Below, piece after piece: positions 1-5,811 of a stretch of DNA of 15,788 bases (position 1 is the stretch's first letter; each line of letters opens with the position of its first letter). Source of the stretch: JBBRTJ01 sp038244535 (lineage in GTDB: Bacteria; Actinomycetota; Acidimicrobiia; Acidimicrobiales; Ilumatobacteraceae); contig JBBRTJ010000083.1 in the NCBI GenBank assembly GCA_038244535.1, forward strand, positions 1 through 15,788, given 5' to 3'. The notes beneath the pieces are model-generated. The model was not told where the DNA came from and ran no database searches. It worked only from the letters and a program-made list of their open reading frames with translations. The position numbers were made by a program, and so were the translations under genes.

Positions 1-61
1 CGCCGACCTGGTGGCCGCCGGCGCCGGTGTCGTGGGAGATGCAGATCACGGTTCGAGGCAC
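1..61 (-). CDS. Cytidylate kinase-like family protein, N-terminal fragment (runs off left edge)
   Basis: Only the first 20 codons are in the window. Reading leftwards from GTG at 61-59 gives a protein beginning VPRTVICISHDTGAGGHQVG. A hydrophobic beta strand followed by S-x-x-x-G-x-G-G and then V/I-G is the start pattern of cytidylate-kinase-like P-loop proteins (Cytidylate_kin2 type, usually ISREYGSGGREIG). I infer a nucleotide-binding kinase-like protein; true CMP kinase activity is not implied. The GTG start is supported by TAGTGT on the minus strand (73 to 68), exactly 6 nt upstream, which suggests a leaderless transcript. The gene is divergent from the acyl-CoA ligase. The plus-strand reading of the same bases (stop at 72-74) resembles nothing I know. 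The family call rests on few residues. Confidence 0.6.
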   Translation of the reverse strand, partial: MPRTVICISHDTGAGGHQVG

Positions 62-67
62 CGCCGG

Positions 68-73
68 ACACTA
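68..73 (-). promoter_or_regulatory. Putative -10 box of the cytidylate-kinase-like gene
   Basis: TAGTGT on the minus strand matches the actinobacterial TAnnnT -10 pattern. Six nucleotides separate it from the GTG start at 61, so transcription would begin at or next to the start codon. No recognisable -35 is present; the place where one would fall overlaps the inverted repeat at 89-116. Confidence 0.4.
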
Positions 74-88
74 GGGCACCGAGTGGAT

Positions 89-116
89 CGGGGCCTCGCA
101 CAGGTGCGAGGCCCCG
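89..116. promoter_or_regulatory. 12-bp perfect inverted repeat between divergent genes (operator or bidirectional hairpin)
   Basis: The arms 89-100 (CGGGGCCTCGCA) and 105-116 are perfect reverse complements with a 4-nt loop, CAGG. Alone it would look like a strong intrinsic terminator without a U-tract. However, the flanking genes are divergent, so neither one's own transcript would end here. It lies just upstream of the -10 box at 68-73, over the expected -35 region. It may therefore be an operator, or a block to pervasive transcription between two units. The structure is certain; the role is not. Confidence 0.6.
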
Positions 117-241
117 AAGACGAACCGCTCCGCCAGTGGATCCGTGCACCGGGGGAGGGGCTTGTTCCGCCTTGTCAGCCCCATCCGTACCGGTCCGAGA
201 TGAGAAACGTTTTCCAAACGACATCATGACGGCAGCCGTAC

Positions 242-257
242 TGTGATGCTCGTCACA
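242..257. promoter_or_regulatory. CRP/FNR-family consensus box upstream of the acyl-CoA ligase
   Basis: TGTGATGCTCGTCACA matches TGTGA-N6-TCACA with no mismatch in either half-site. This is the consensus of E. coli CRP and of the actinobacterial homologues GlxR and mycobacterial Crp. Its centre (249.5) is about 92 bp before the ATG at 342 and about 37 bp before the start site predicted from a TAGAGT -10 box at 275-280, close to the class II activator position. Cyclic-AMP control of the ligase is an inference. No CRP-type regulator gene is in the window. Confidence 0.6.
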
Positions 258-274
258 TCATTGAGGTACCACCG

Positions 275-292
275 TAGAGTGACGTCCCGTCA
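275..292 (+). promoter_or_regulatory. Putative -10 box and overlapping small operator of the acyl-CoA ligase
   Basis: TAGAGT (275-280) fits TAnnnT and would place the transcript start near 287. TGACG-TCC-CGTCA (280-292) is a perfect 5-bp inverted repeat with 3-bp spacing, beginning in the last base of the -10 and covering the predicted start site, a classic repressor position. Both elements are short, so chance occurrence is possible. Together with the CRP-type box they suggest activation from upstream and repression over the start. Confidence 0.35.
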
Positions 293-341
293 AGGCCCGG
301 ACCTACGATCTCGACAAGGGATGAGACCGGGGGAACGTCGC

Positions 342-1982
342 ATGGCCATGTCGTATGCATCGGGGACCAGCCACCTGCCACTGATCGGGCGCACGATCGG
401 CGACGACCTGGCCGCCACAGCCGCCCGATTCCCCGATCGAGAAGCACTGGTCGTGCCCTTCCAAGGCGTGCGCCTCACCTACGCCCAGCTCGATGCCGAG
501 GTGGACGCCGTGGCCCGGGGGCTGGTCGCGCTGGGGGTGGAACCGGGCGAGCGGGTCGGCATCTGGAGCCCGAACTGCGCCGAGTGGGTGTTGGTCCAGT
601 ACGCGACCGCCCGCATCGGCGTGGTGCTGGTGAACGTCAACCCCGCCTACCGCACGCACGAGCTCAGCTACGCGCTGCGGCTCGCCGGGGTGCGGTTCCT
701 CGTGGCTGCCACCGAGTTCAAGACGAGCGACTACCGAGCCATGGTGGCCGAGGTGGCGCCCACCATCGCGAGCCTCGAGGGCACGATCTTCCTCGGCACC
801 CCGGACTGGGACGACCTGCTGGCCGGCGGGGTGCGGGTGCCCATCGACGAGGTGCGCCGCCGCAGTGCCGCCCTCGACCCTGACGACGCCATCAACATCC
901 AGTTCACGAGCGGCACGACGGGCTTCCCCAAGGGCGCCACGCTCACGCACCACAACATCATCAACAACGGCTTCTTCGTCGCCGAGGGGTGCCGCCACAG
1001 CGAGCACGACCGGGTCTGCATCCCGGTGCCGCTCTACCACTGCTTCGGCATGGTCATGGGCAACCTCGGGTGCACCACGCACGGCTCCACCATGGTGCTC
1101 CCGGCGCCCGCGTTCGACGCCGAAGCGACCTTGCGCACGATCCAAGACGAGCGGTGCACGAGCCTGTTCGGCGTGCCGACGATGTTCATCGCCCAGCTCG
1201 CTCACCCCCGCTTCGCCGAGTTCGACCTCACGTCGCTGCGCACCGGGATCATGGCCGGCTCGCCCTGCCCGGTCGAGGTCATGAAGCAGGCTCAGGCGCT
1301 CATGCACATGGACGAGGTGACCATCTGCTACGGCATGACCGAGACGTCACCGGTCAGCACTCAGACCGCGGTCGACGACCCGATCGACAAGCGCGTCGGG
1401 ACCGTCGGTCGCGTGCACCCGCACGTCGAGGTGAAGGTGGTCGACCCGGTCACTGGCGCCACCGTCCCGGTCGGGCAGGCCGGCGAGCTGTGCACCCGTG
1501 GTTACTCGGTGATGCGGGGCTACTGGGACCAGCCTGACACGACGGCCGAGGCGATCGATGTCGCCGGGTGGATGCACACCGGTGACATCGCGGTGATGGA
1601 CGACGAGGGCTACCTGAACATCGTCGGGCGCATCAAGGACCTCGTGATCCGCGGCGGCGAGAACGTCTACCCCCGCGAGATCGAGGAGTTCCTCTACACC
1701 CACCCCCTCATCGTGGACGTGCAGGTGATCGGGGTGCCCGACGAGCGCTACGGCGAGGAGCTGATGGCGTGGGTGATGGTGGCCGAGGGCCAGGCGCTGA
1801 CCGCCGACGAGGTGCGGGCCTACTGCCAGGGACGCATCGCGCACTTCAAGGTCCCGCGCTACGTCCACATCGTCGACGAGTTCCCGATGACGGTCACCGG
1901 CAAGGTCCAGAAGTTCAAGATGCGCGAGGCCGCCATCGAACTGCTCGGCCTGCAGGTCGCCGCCGCAGTGCAGACCGCCTGA
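342..1982 (+). CDS. Acyl-CoA ligase of the AMP-forming adenylate family (FadD-like)
   Basis: The 546-aa protein would activate a carboxylic acid with ATP to an acyl-adenylate and then to the CoA thioester. It has the full ANL superfamily motif set: the P-loop TSGTTGFPKGAT (189-200), YGMTETS (330-336), TGD (413-415), the hinge GRIKDLVIRGGENVYPREIEE region (429-449), and the C-terminal catalytic lysine K521 in PMTVTGK. Length and the long MTETSPVSTQT stretch match medium/long-chain FACS-type FadD proteins. ATG 342 is chosen because GGGGGA (329-334) lies 7 nt upstream and family homology starts near residue 12; an in-frame GTG at 243 falls inside the CRP-type box and is unlikely. The gene is convergent with two P450s whose acid products could be its substrate, which is inference. 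The exact substrate cannot be read from sequence. Confidence 0.93.
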   Translation: MAMSYASGTSHLPLIGRTIGDDLAATAARFPDREALVVPFQGVRLTYAQLDAEVDAVARGLVALGVEPGERVGIWSPNCAEWVLVQYATARIGVVLVNVNPAYRTHELSYALRLAGVRFLVAATEFKTSDYRAMVAEVAPTIASLEGTIFLGTPDWDDLLAGGVRVPIDEVRRRSAALDPDDAINIQFTSGTTGFPKGATLTHHNIINNGFFVAEGCRHSEHDRVCIPVPLYHCFGMVMGNLGCTTHGSTMVLPAPAFDAEATLRTIQDERCTSLFGVPTMFIAQLAHPRFAEFDLTSLRTGIMAGSPCPVEVMKQAQALMHMDEVTICYGMTETSPVSTQTAVDDPIDKRVGTVGRVHPHVEVKVVDPVTGATVPVGQAGELCTRGYSVMRGYWDQPDTTAEAIDVAGWMHTGDIAVMDDEGYLNIVGRIKDLVIRGGENVYPREIEEFLYTHPLIVDVQVIGVPDERYGEELMAWVMVAEGQALTADEVRAYCQGRIAHFKVPRYVHIVDEFPMTVTGKVQKFKMREAAIELLGLQVAAAVQTA

Positions 1983-2002
1983 CACGCCCGATCCAAGGCG
2001 AA

Positions 2003-2025
2003 CGCGCCGGGGGCTTCTCGGCGTG
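2003..2025 (+). terminator. Weak hairpin after the acyl-CoA ligase
   Basis: CGCGCCG (2003-2009) pairs with CGGCGTG (2019-2025), including one G-U pair, around a 9-nt loop. It lies 20 nt after the ligase stop codon. No U-tract follows. A possible intrinsic terminator in the gap between two convergent genes. Confidence 0.3.
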
Positions 2026-2075
2026 ATCCGTCGCAGATCTGCAACTGGTGGTGCCGAGCACCTGGGGAGCGCCGG

Positions 2076-2130
2076 TCAGGTGCCGACCGCTCTGGTGTCG
2101 ACCGCTCCGGTGCCGACCGCTCAGGTGTCG
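2076..2130. repeat. 15-bp tandem repeat, about 3.7 units, overlapping the P450 stop codon
   Basis: Three full units at 2076-2090, 2091-2105 and 2106-2120 follow T-C/T-A/T/C-GGTG-C/T-CGACCGC, and a fourth partial unit occupies 2121-2130. On the minus strand the fourth unit supplies the last codons and the TGA stop (2123-2121) of the P450 gene. Because 15 is a multiple of 3, the array keeps the P450 reading frame: successive units end in TGA, GGA, AGA and TGA. It therefore looks like an expanded C-terminal codon block lying just beyond the stop. Confidence 0.75.
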
Positions 2131-3398
2131 AGGTCGAGCGGCACCGAACGAGGCGTGAACTCGCAGCGCATCCGCTTGACGCCGTTGATGAACGCCGACT
2201 GGAGGCGGGCGGGCTCGCTGGTCACCTCGAGGTCGGGCAGCCACCGGAACAGCTCGTCGAACATCACCGAGATCTCACGGCGGGCGAGGTTGGCGCCGAG
2301 GCAGAAGTGTGGTCCGCCCGATCCGAAGCCGACCTGCTCTTTGGCGTTGGCTCGACGCAGGTCGAACCGGTGGCCGTCGGGGAACACCCGAGGGTCACGG
2401 TTGCCGGCCCAGTACCAAAGAACGACCTTGTCCCCCTCGGCGATCGCCTGGTCGCCGATGTGGGTGTCGGCCAGCGCGGTGCGCCGCATGTGGATGACCG
2501 GCGACGACCAGCGCACGATCTCCTCGACCGCGTTCGGCATCAGGCCGGCGACGTCGGCCATGAACTCGGTTCGCTGGTCGGGATGGTCGGTCAGCAGCTT
2601 GGCGCCCCACGAGATGGCGTTGCGCGTCGTCTCGTTGCCGGCCACGGCAAGCAGGATGAAGAACGATCCGAACTCGGCCGGTGACAGCCGCTGGCCCTCG
2701 ACCTCGGCGTGCATTAGCTCGGAGGTGATGTCCTCGCGGGGATGCTCGAGGCGGTCCTGCCCGAGCGCCTGCGCGTAGTTGTACATGCCGAGTGCGGACT
2801 CGATGAGGGTCTCGAGCGTGGCCCCGAAGTCGGGGTCGCCGATGCCCAGGATGACGTTCGTCCAGTCGAGGATCTGGCGCTCGTCGGCGGCTGGCACCCC
2901 GAGCATGTCGCAGATGATCTGCAGCGGGAGCGGCGCCGCGAAGCGATCGACGAAGTCGCACTCACCCAGTTCGGCCGCCTCGGCGATCAGGCGCCGGGCC
3001 CGCACGCGGACGTTCTGGTCGACTTTGGCCACCATCTTGGGCGTGAAGCCCTTCTGCACCAAGAGGCGCAGCTTGGCGTGCCGTGGATCGTCGAGCACGA
3101 TCATCGAGCCGAAGAACTCGAGGGTCTCGGGTGCCTGCTCGCCGAGCGTGATGCCGGCCGCAGAGCTGAACACGGAGGTCTTGCGGCTGACCATGCGCAG
3201 GTCCTCGTGGCGCACGATCGACCAGAAGCCAGGGCCGGCCGGAAGTGCGTCGAAGGTCATCACCTCTGGATGGAAGCTGACGGGGCACTGGTCTTGCAGT
3301 GCGGCGAACGCCGCGGCGCGCTCGTCGAGGGGTGCCGACCAGAAGGCTGGATCGCCGAGGTCGACCCCGGGGACGGTGATGGCAGATGACGGGGGCAT
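2121..3398 (-). CDS. Cytochrome P450, CYP124-like (second gene of the P450 pair)
   Basis: A 425-aa soluble bacterial class I P450. Visible hallmarks are the I-helix oxygen-activation motif AGNETTR (253-259), ExxR at E293-R296, and the heme loop FGSGGPHFC with ligand C366, followed by LGANLARREI. The blocks FFGSMIVLDDPRHAKLR (95-111), LPLQIICDMLGVP (157-169) and WTNVILGIGDPD (179-190) match remembered M. tuberculosis CYP124A1, which hydroxylates terminal methyls of methyl-branched lipids and cholestenone; CYP125 and CYP142 are more distant. It starts 24 bp after the stop of the upstream P450 (operon), with GAAAGG about 8 nt before the ATG. It is clearly a paralogue of that gene. Redox partners are absent from the window. 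The C-terminal tail (about 414-425, FTPRSVPLDLDT) is longer than its sister's and runs into a 15-bp repeat array. Confidence 0.93.
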   Translation of the reverse strand: MPPSSAITVPGVDLGDPAFWSAPLDERAAAFAALQDQCPVSFHPEVMTFDALPAGPGFWSIVRHEDLRMVSRKTSVFSSAAGITLGEQAPETLEFFGSMIVLDDPRHAKLRLLVQKGFTPKMVAKVDQNVRVRARRLIAEAAELGECDFVDRFAAPLPLQIICDMLGVPAADERQILDWTNVILGIGDPDFGATLETLIESALGMYNYAQALGQDRLEHPREDITSELMHAEVEGQRLSPAEFGSFFILLAVAGNETTRNAISWGAKLLTDHPDQRTEFMADVAGLMPNAVEEIVRWSSPVIHMRRTALADTHIGDQAIAEGDKVVLWYWAGNRDPRVFPDGHRFDLRRANAKEQVGFGSGGPHFCLGANLARREISVMFDELFRWLPDLEVTSEPARLQSAFINGVKRMRCEFTPRSVPLDLDT

Positions 3399-3422
3399 GG
3401 GTGACCTTTCAGGAGTGGTCGG

Positions 3423-4679
3423 CTACCAGGCGCAGGGCATGCGCTTGATGCCGTGGATGAACGCGCTCTGGAGCATCGCCGGTTCACCGGTGATCTGCAG
3501 ATCGGGCAGGCGGCGGCGGATCTCGTCGAACATCACCGTGATCTCGCGACGCGCGAGGTTGGCGCCGAGGCAGAAGTGCGGGCCACCGGCCCCGAAACCG
3601 ACGTGGGGGTTCGGGTCGCGCCGCACGTCGAACACGAACGGGTCGGTGAAGCGGTCCTCGTCGCGATTGGCCGAGTTGTAGAAGAGCACCACCTTGTCGC
3701 CGGCCTTGATGGGCACGCCCCGCACCACGGTGTCCTCGGTGGCGGTGCGGCGGAAGTGGATGACCGGCGAGGCCCACCGCACGATCTCCTCGACCGCGGT
3801 CTTGGAGACGGCGTCGAAGTCGTCGAACCAGACCTTGCGTTGATCGGGAAGCAGGGTGAGCATCCGCATCCCGTGACTGATGGCGTTGCGAGTGGTCTCG
3901 TTGCCGGCCACCACGAGCAGGATGAAGAACGATCCCAGTTCGGCCGCGGTGAGCTGCTGACCGTCGACCTCGGCCTGCATCAGCGCAGTGGTCAGGTCGT
4001 CGCGGGGGTTGGCCCGACGGTCCTCGGCGAGGGCCTGCGCGTAGGTGAACATCTCCATCGCGGTGGCGGCCAACACCTCGAACGTGCCCCCGTAGTCGGG
4101 GTCCCCCGCACCGAGGATGACGTTGGTCCAGTTGAAGATCCGCCTGGTGTCGGCGCTGGGGATGCCCATCATGTCGCAGATGACCTCGAGCGGCAGGGGA
4201 GCGGCGATCTCCTGCACGAAGTCGCACTCACGCTCGGGGAAGCGCTCGAGGAGGTTGGTCACGATGGACTCGGCCTTTGTGCGCACGTAGTCCTCGAACC
4301 GGGCGATCACCTTCGGCGTGAAAGCAGCCTGGACGATGCCTCGCAGCCGGGCGTGCTTCGGGTCGTCCATGCTGATCATCGATCCGAAGAACTCGTTGAT
4401 CTCGACCGGCAGGTCGGGGATGCTCGACCCGTGGCCGCTGCAGAACAGCTTCGGGTTGCGGCTGGCCGCCCACACGTCGTCGAGCTTGGTGAACGCCCAG
4501 TAGCCCGGGCCCTGGGGGAAGTTCGGGATCGGGGTCTCAGCGAAGAAGTGGACCGGGGCCTCGCGTCGCAGCGTCATGAACGCCGCCTCGCGGTGGTCCT
4601 CGGTTGCCAGCCAGAAGGCAGGGTCGCTGATGTCGATCGAGGCCAAGGGCACCTCGAGGTGAGGGGCGAGGTCGGTCAT
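3423..4679 (-). CDS. Cytochrome P450, CYP124-like (first gene of the P450 pair)
   Basis: A 418-aa P450 with AGNETTR (258-264), ExxR at E298-R301, and GFGAGGPHFC with heme ligand C370. The N-terminal stretch VPLASIDISDPAFW, FFGSMISMDDPKHARLR (97-113), AAFTPKVIARFE (118-129), LPLEVICDMMGIP and WTNVILGAGDPD follow CYP124A1 closely, and the ending AFIHGIKRMPCAW is also of that type. The likely role is terminal hydroxylation of branched fatty acids, isoprenoids or steroid side chains; the substrate is inferred from the family only. Its ATG lies 7 nt downstream of a minus-strand TACATT box, so the transcript may be leaderless, and I see no ribosome binding site. It leads a two-gene operon and is divergent, by 35 bp, from a 96-aa orphan gene. 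Confidence 0.94.
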   Translation of the reverse strand: MTDLAPHLEVPLASIDISDPAFWLATEDHREAAFMTLRREAPVHFFAETPIPNFPQGPGYWAFTKLDDVWAASRNPKLFCSGHGSSIPDLPVEINEFFGSMISMDDPKHARLRGIVQAAFTPKVIARFEDYVRTKAESIVTNLLERFPERECDFVQEIAAPLPLEVICDMMGIPSADTRRIFNWTNVILGAGDPDYGGTFEVLAATAMEMFTYAQALAEDRRANPRDDLTTALMQAEVDGQQLTAAELGSFFILLVVAGNETTRNAISHGMRMLTLLPDQRKVWFDDFDAVSKTAVEEIVRWASPVIHFRRTATEDTVVRGVPIKAGDKVVLFYNSANRDEDRFTDPFVFDVRRDPNPHVGFGAGGPHFCLGANLARREITVMFDEIRRRLPDLQITGEPAMLQSAFIHGIKRMPCAW

Positions 4680-4686
4680 GGGCGGG

Positions 4687-4706
4687 AATGTACTGGCCGG
4701 TACGGT
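4687..4706. promoter_or_regulatory. Overlapping divergent promoters with a shared palindrome (P450 / orphan gene)
   Basis: The 35-bp gap between the two start codons holds a minus-strand -10, TACATT (4692 to 4687), 7 nt from the P450 ATG, and a plus-strand -10, TACGGT (4701-4706), 8 nt from the orphan ATG. GTACTGGCCGGTAC (4690-4703) is a 14-bp palindrome with a single mismatched pair; it overlaps both -10 boxes and is centred between them. One protein bound here could control both genes. Each -10 is preceded on its own strand by GGCCRG, a block seen again before the PIG-L gene. Confidence 0.5.
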
Positions 4707-4714
4707 CGAGGTTC

Positions 4715-5005
4715 ATGGCCGAGTTCACCTTCTTCGTCGATGGGGACGGGTTCTTCGTCGGCGGTGGTGAACTGCACGCCACCGAGGAGGACCTGTTCGA
4801 CATGGGGGTGCACTCGGTCGACATCCCCGCCGGGTACGGCCTCGACCTGGGCGAGCGCATCCCCGTACGCGTCAAGGGGACCCCCCGAGGCCTGCGCGCC
4901 TACTCCCGCCTGCTGGGGCTGCGTGACCAGGTCCAGCTCGAAGAGCTCGACCGCGCCGTGACGGCCGCCGAGCGGCGCGGCGAGTGGACCGACGACATCG
5001 GCTGA
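4715..5005 (+). CDS. Small conserved-looking hypothetical protein (96 aa)
   Basis: I do not recognise this protein. It has no signal peptide or membrane segment and is acidic. The first half looks beta-rich (EFTFFVDGDGFFVGGG, then IPAGYGLDLGERIPVRVKG). A probable helix follows (about 70-88, QVQLEELDRAVTAAER), and it ends in WTDDIG. Codon use matches its neighbours and the strand is open throughout, so it is likely real. ATG 4715 is preferred over the in-frame ATG at 4688, because 4688 lies inside the divergent -10 region and adds a poor N-terminus, MYWPVRSRF. TACGGT lies 8 nt before 4715. Its promoter is interleaved with that of the P450 operon, and it may share regulation with the PIG-L gene 62 bp downstream. 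Confidence 0.75.
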   Translation: MAEFTFFVDGDGFFVGGGELHATEEDLFDMGVHSVDIPAGYGLDLGERIPVRVKGTPRGLRAYSRLLGLRDQVQLEELDRAVTAAERRGEWTDDIG

Positions 5006-5049
5006 CCTTCTCCGCAGGCCCCGGCCCGACACGATGACCCCGCGGAGGC

Positions 5050-5061
5050 GGCCGGTACTGT
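5050..5061 (+). promoter_or_regulatory. Putative extended -10 promoter of the PIG-L gene
   Basis: GGCCGG-TACTGT ends 6 nt before the ATG at 5068, so the transcript would be leaderless. The block matches GGCCGG-TACGGT at 4695-4706 at 11 of 12 positions, and GGCCAG-TACATT on the minus strand before the P450. No Shine-Dalgarno sequence precedes this ATG. Confidence 0.45.
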
Positions 5062-5067
5062 TGGCCG

Positions 5068-5787
5068 ATGCTCAAAGACAGTCAGGTCGAACGCGCCCTC
5101 GTCATCACCGCCCATCCCGACGACGTCGACTTCGGTGCTGCCGGCACGATGGCCACCTGGACCGACCTCGGCATCGAGGTCGTCTACTGCATCGTGACCG
5201 ACGGTGACGCCGGTGGGTTCGACCCGTCGATCCCGCGTGGCGACATCCCTGGCATCCGGCGGGCCGAGCAGACGCGGGCCGCCAAGGAGGTCGGCGTCAA
5301 CGATCTGGTGTTCCTCGGCTACCCGGACGGCCGGCTCGAGGCCAGCCTCGGACTACGCCGCGACCTCTCGAGGGTCATCCGCCAGGTGCGGCCGCAGCGG
5401 GTGGTGTGCCAGAGCCCGGTGCGCAACTTCAAGCGGATCTTTGCCAGTCACCCCGACCACTTGGCTGCCGGTGAGGCGGCGCTGTGCGCGGTCTACCCCG
5501 ACGCTCGCAACGACTTCACCTTCACCGACCTGATCGATGTCGACGGTCTCTACGCCTGGTCGGTGGGCGAGGTCTGGGTGATGGGGGGTCCCGACCCCGA
5601 CGTGGCCGTCGACGTCACGGCACAGATCGACCGCAAGATCGCCGCGCTCCTGGCCCACGAGAGCCAGCACCCGGACCCGGCCGCGATGACCGAGCGAGTT
5701 CGGGGGTGGCTCACCCTGACGGCCGCGGCACATGGCCTGCCCGAGGGGCGGCTGGCCGAGGCGTTCCAGGTGGTGCCGACGAGCTGA
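5068..5787 (+). CDS. PIG-L family N-acetylglucosaminyl deacetylase-like protein
   Basis: A 239-aa zinc-dependent deacetylase of the LmbE/PIG-L family (PF02585). It carries the metal and catalytic motif AHPDD (15-19: zinc ligands H16 and D19, catalytic D18), the family R-x-E motif in RRAEQ (64-68), and the third histidine motif SHPDH (127-131). Further features are TDGDAGG (44-50) and ESQHP (198-202). In actinobacteria such proteins act on GlcNAc-inositol or mycothiol conjugates (MshB, Mca), or on sugar-decorated natural products; at 239 aa it is shorter than MshB or Mca, so I do not assign either. The ATG sits 6 nt after a TACTGT box. It runs the same way as the 96-aa orphan and is convergent with the MmpL gene, 24 bp apart. 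Confidence 0.9.
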   Translation: MLKDSQVERALVITAHPDDVDFGAAGTMATWTDLGIEVVYCIVTDGDAGGFDPSIPRGDIPGIRRAEQTRAAKEVGVNDLVFLGYPDGRLEASLGLRRDLSRVIRQVRPQRVVCQSPVRNFKRIFASHPDHLAAGEAALCAVYPDARNDFTFTDLIDVDGLYAWSVGEVWVMGGPDPDVAVDVTAQIDRKIAALLAHESQHPDPAAMTERVRGWLTLTAAAHGLPEGRLAEAFQVVPTS

Positions 5788-5811
5788 GCCCGACGGCGAC
5801 CGGCGGCGGCC

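Noticed and set aside
3..74. Plus-strand coding tail ending at TAG 72-74, with the inverted repeat at 89-116 as its terminator
   Set aside because: The plus-frame residues resemble no family, while the minus strand gives a convincing kinase-like N-terminus with a leaderless start signal. The terminator reading falls with it.
205..212. AAACGTTT palindrome as an operator
   Set aside because: Only 8 bp with no symmetrical extension and no relation to a predicted promoter element.
243..341. N-terminal extension of the acyl-CoA ligase from GTG 243
   Set aside because: It would start inside the CRP-type box and cover the predicted promoter, and the added residues are not family-like.
303..1307. 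Long minus-strand open frame opposite the acyl-CoA ligase
   Set aside because: A typical high-GC antisense shadow, rich in Arg, His, Gly and Val with no motif; the plus frame has the full ANL motif set.
2033..2042. GCAGATCTGC perfect palindrome in the ligase/P450 gap
   Set aside because: Ten bases, lying between convergent 3' ends where an operator has no promoter to act on.
3453..4961. 502-aa plus-strand open frame across the first P450
   Set aside because: Antisense shadow of a P450 with all catalytic motifs; composition is atypical for a protein.
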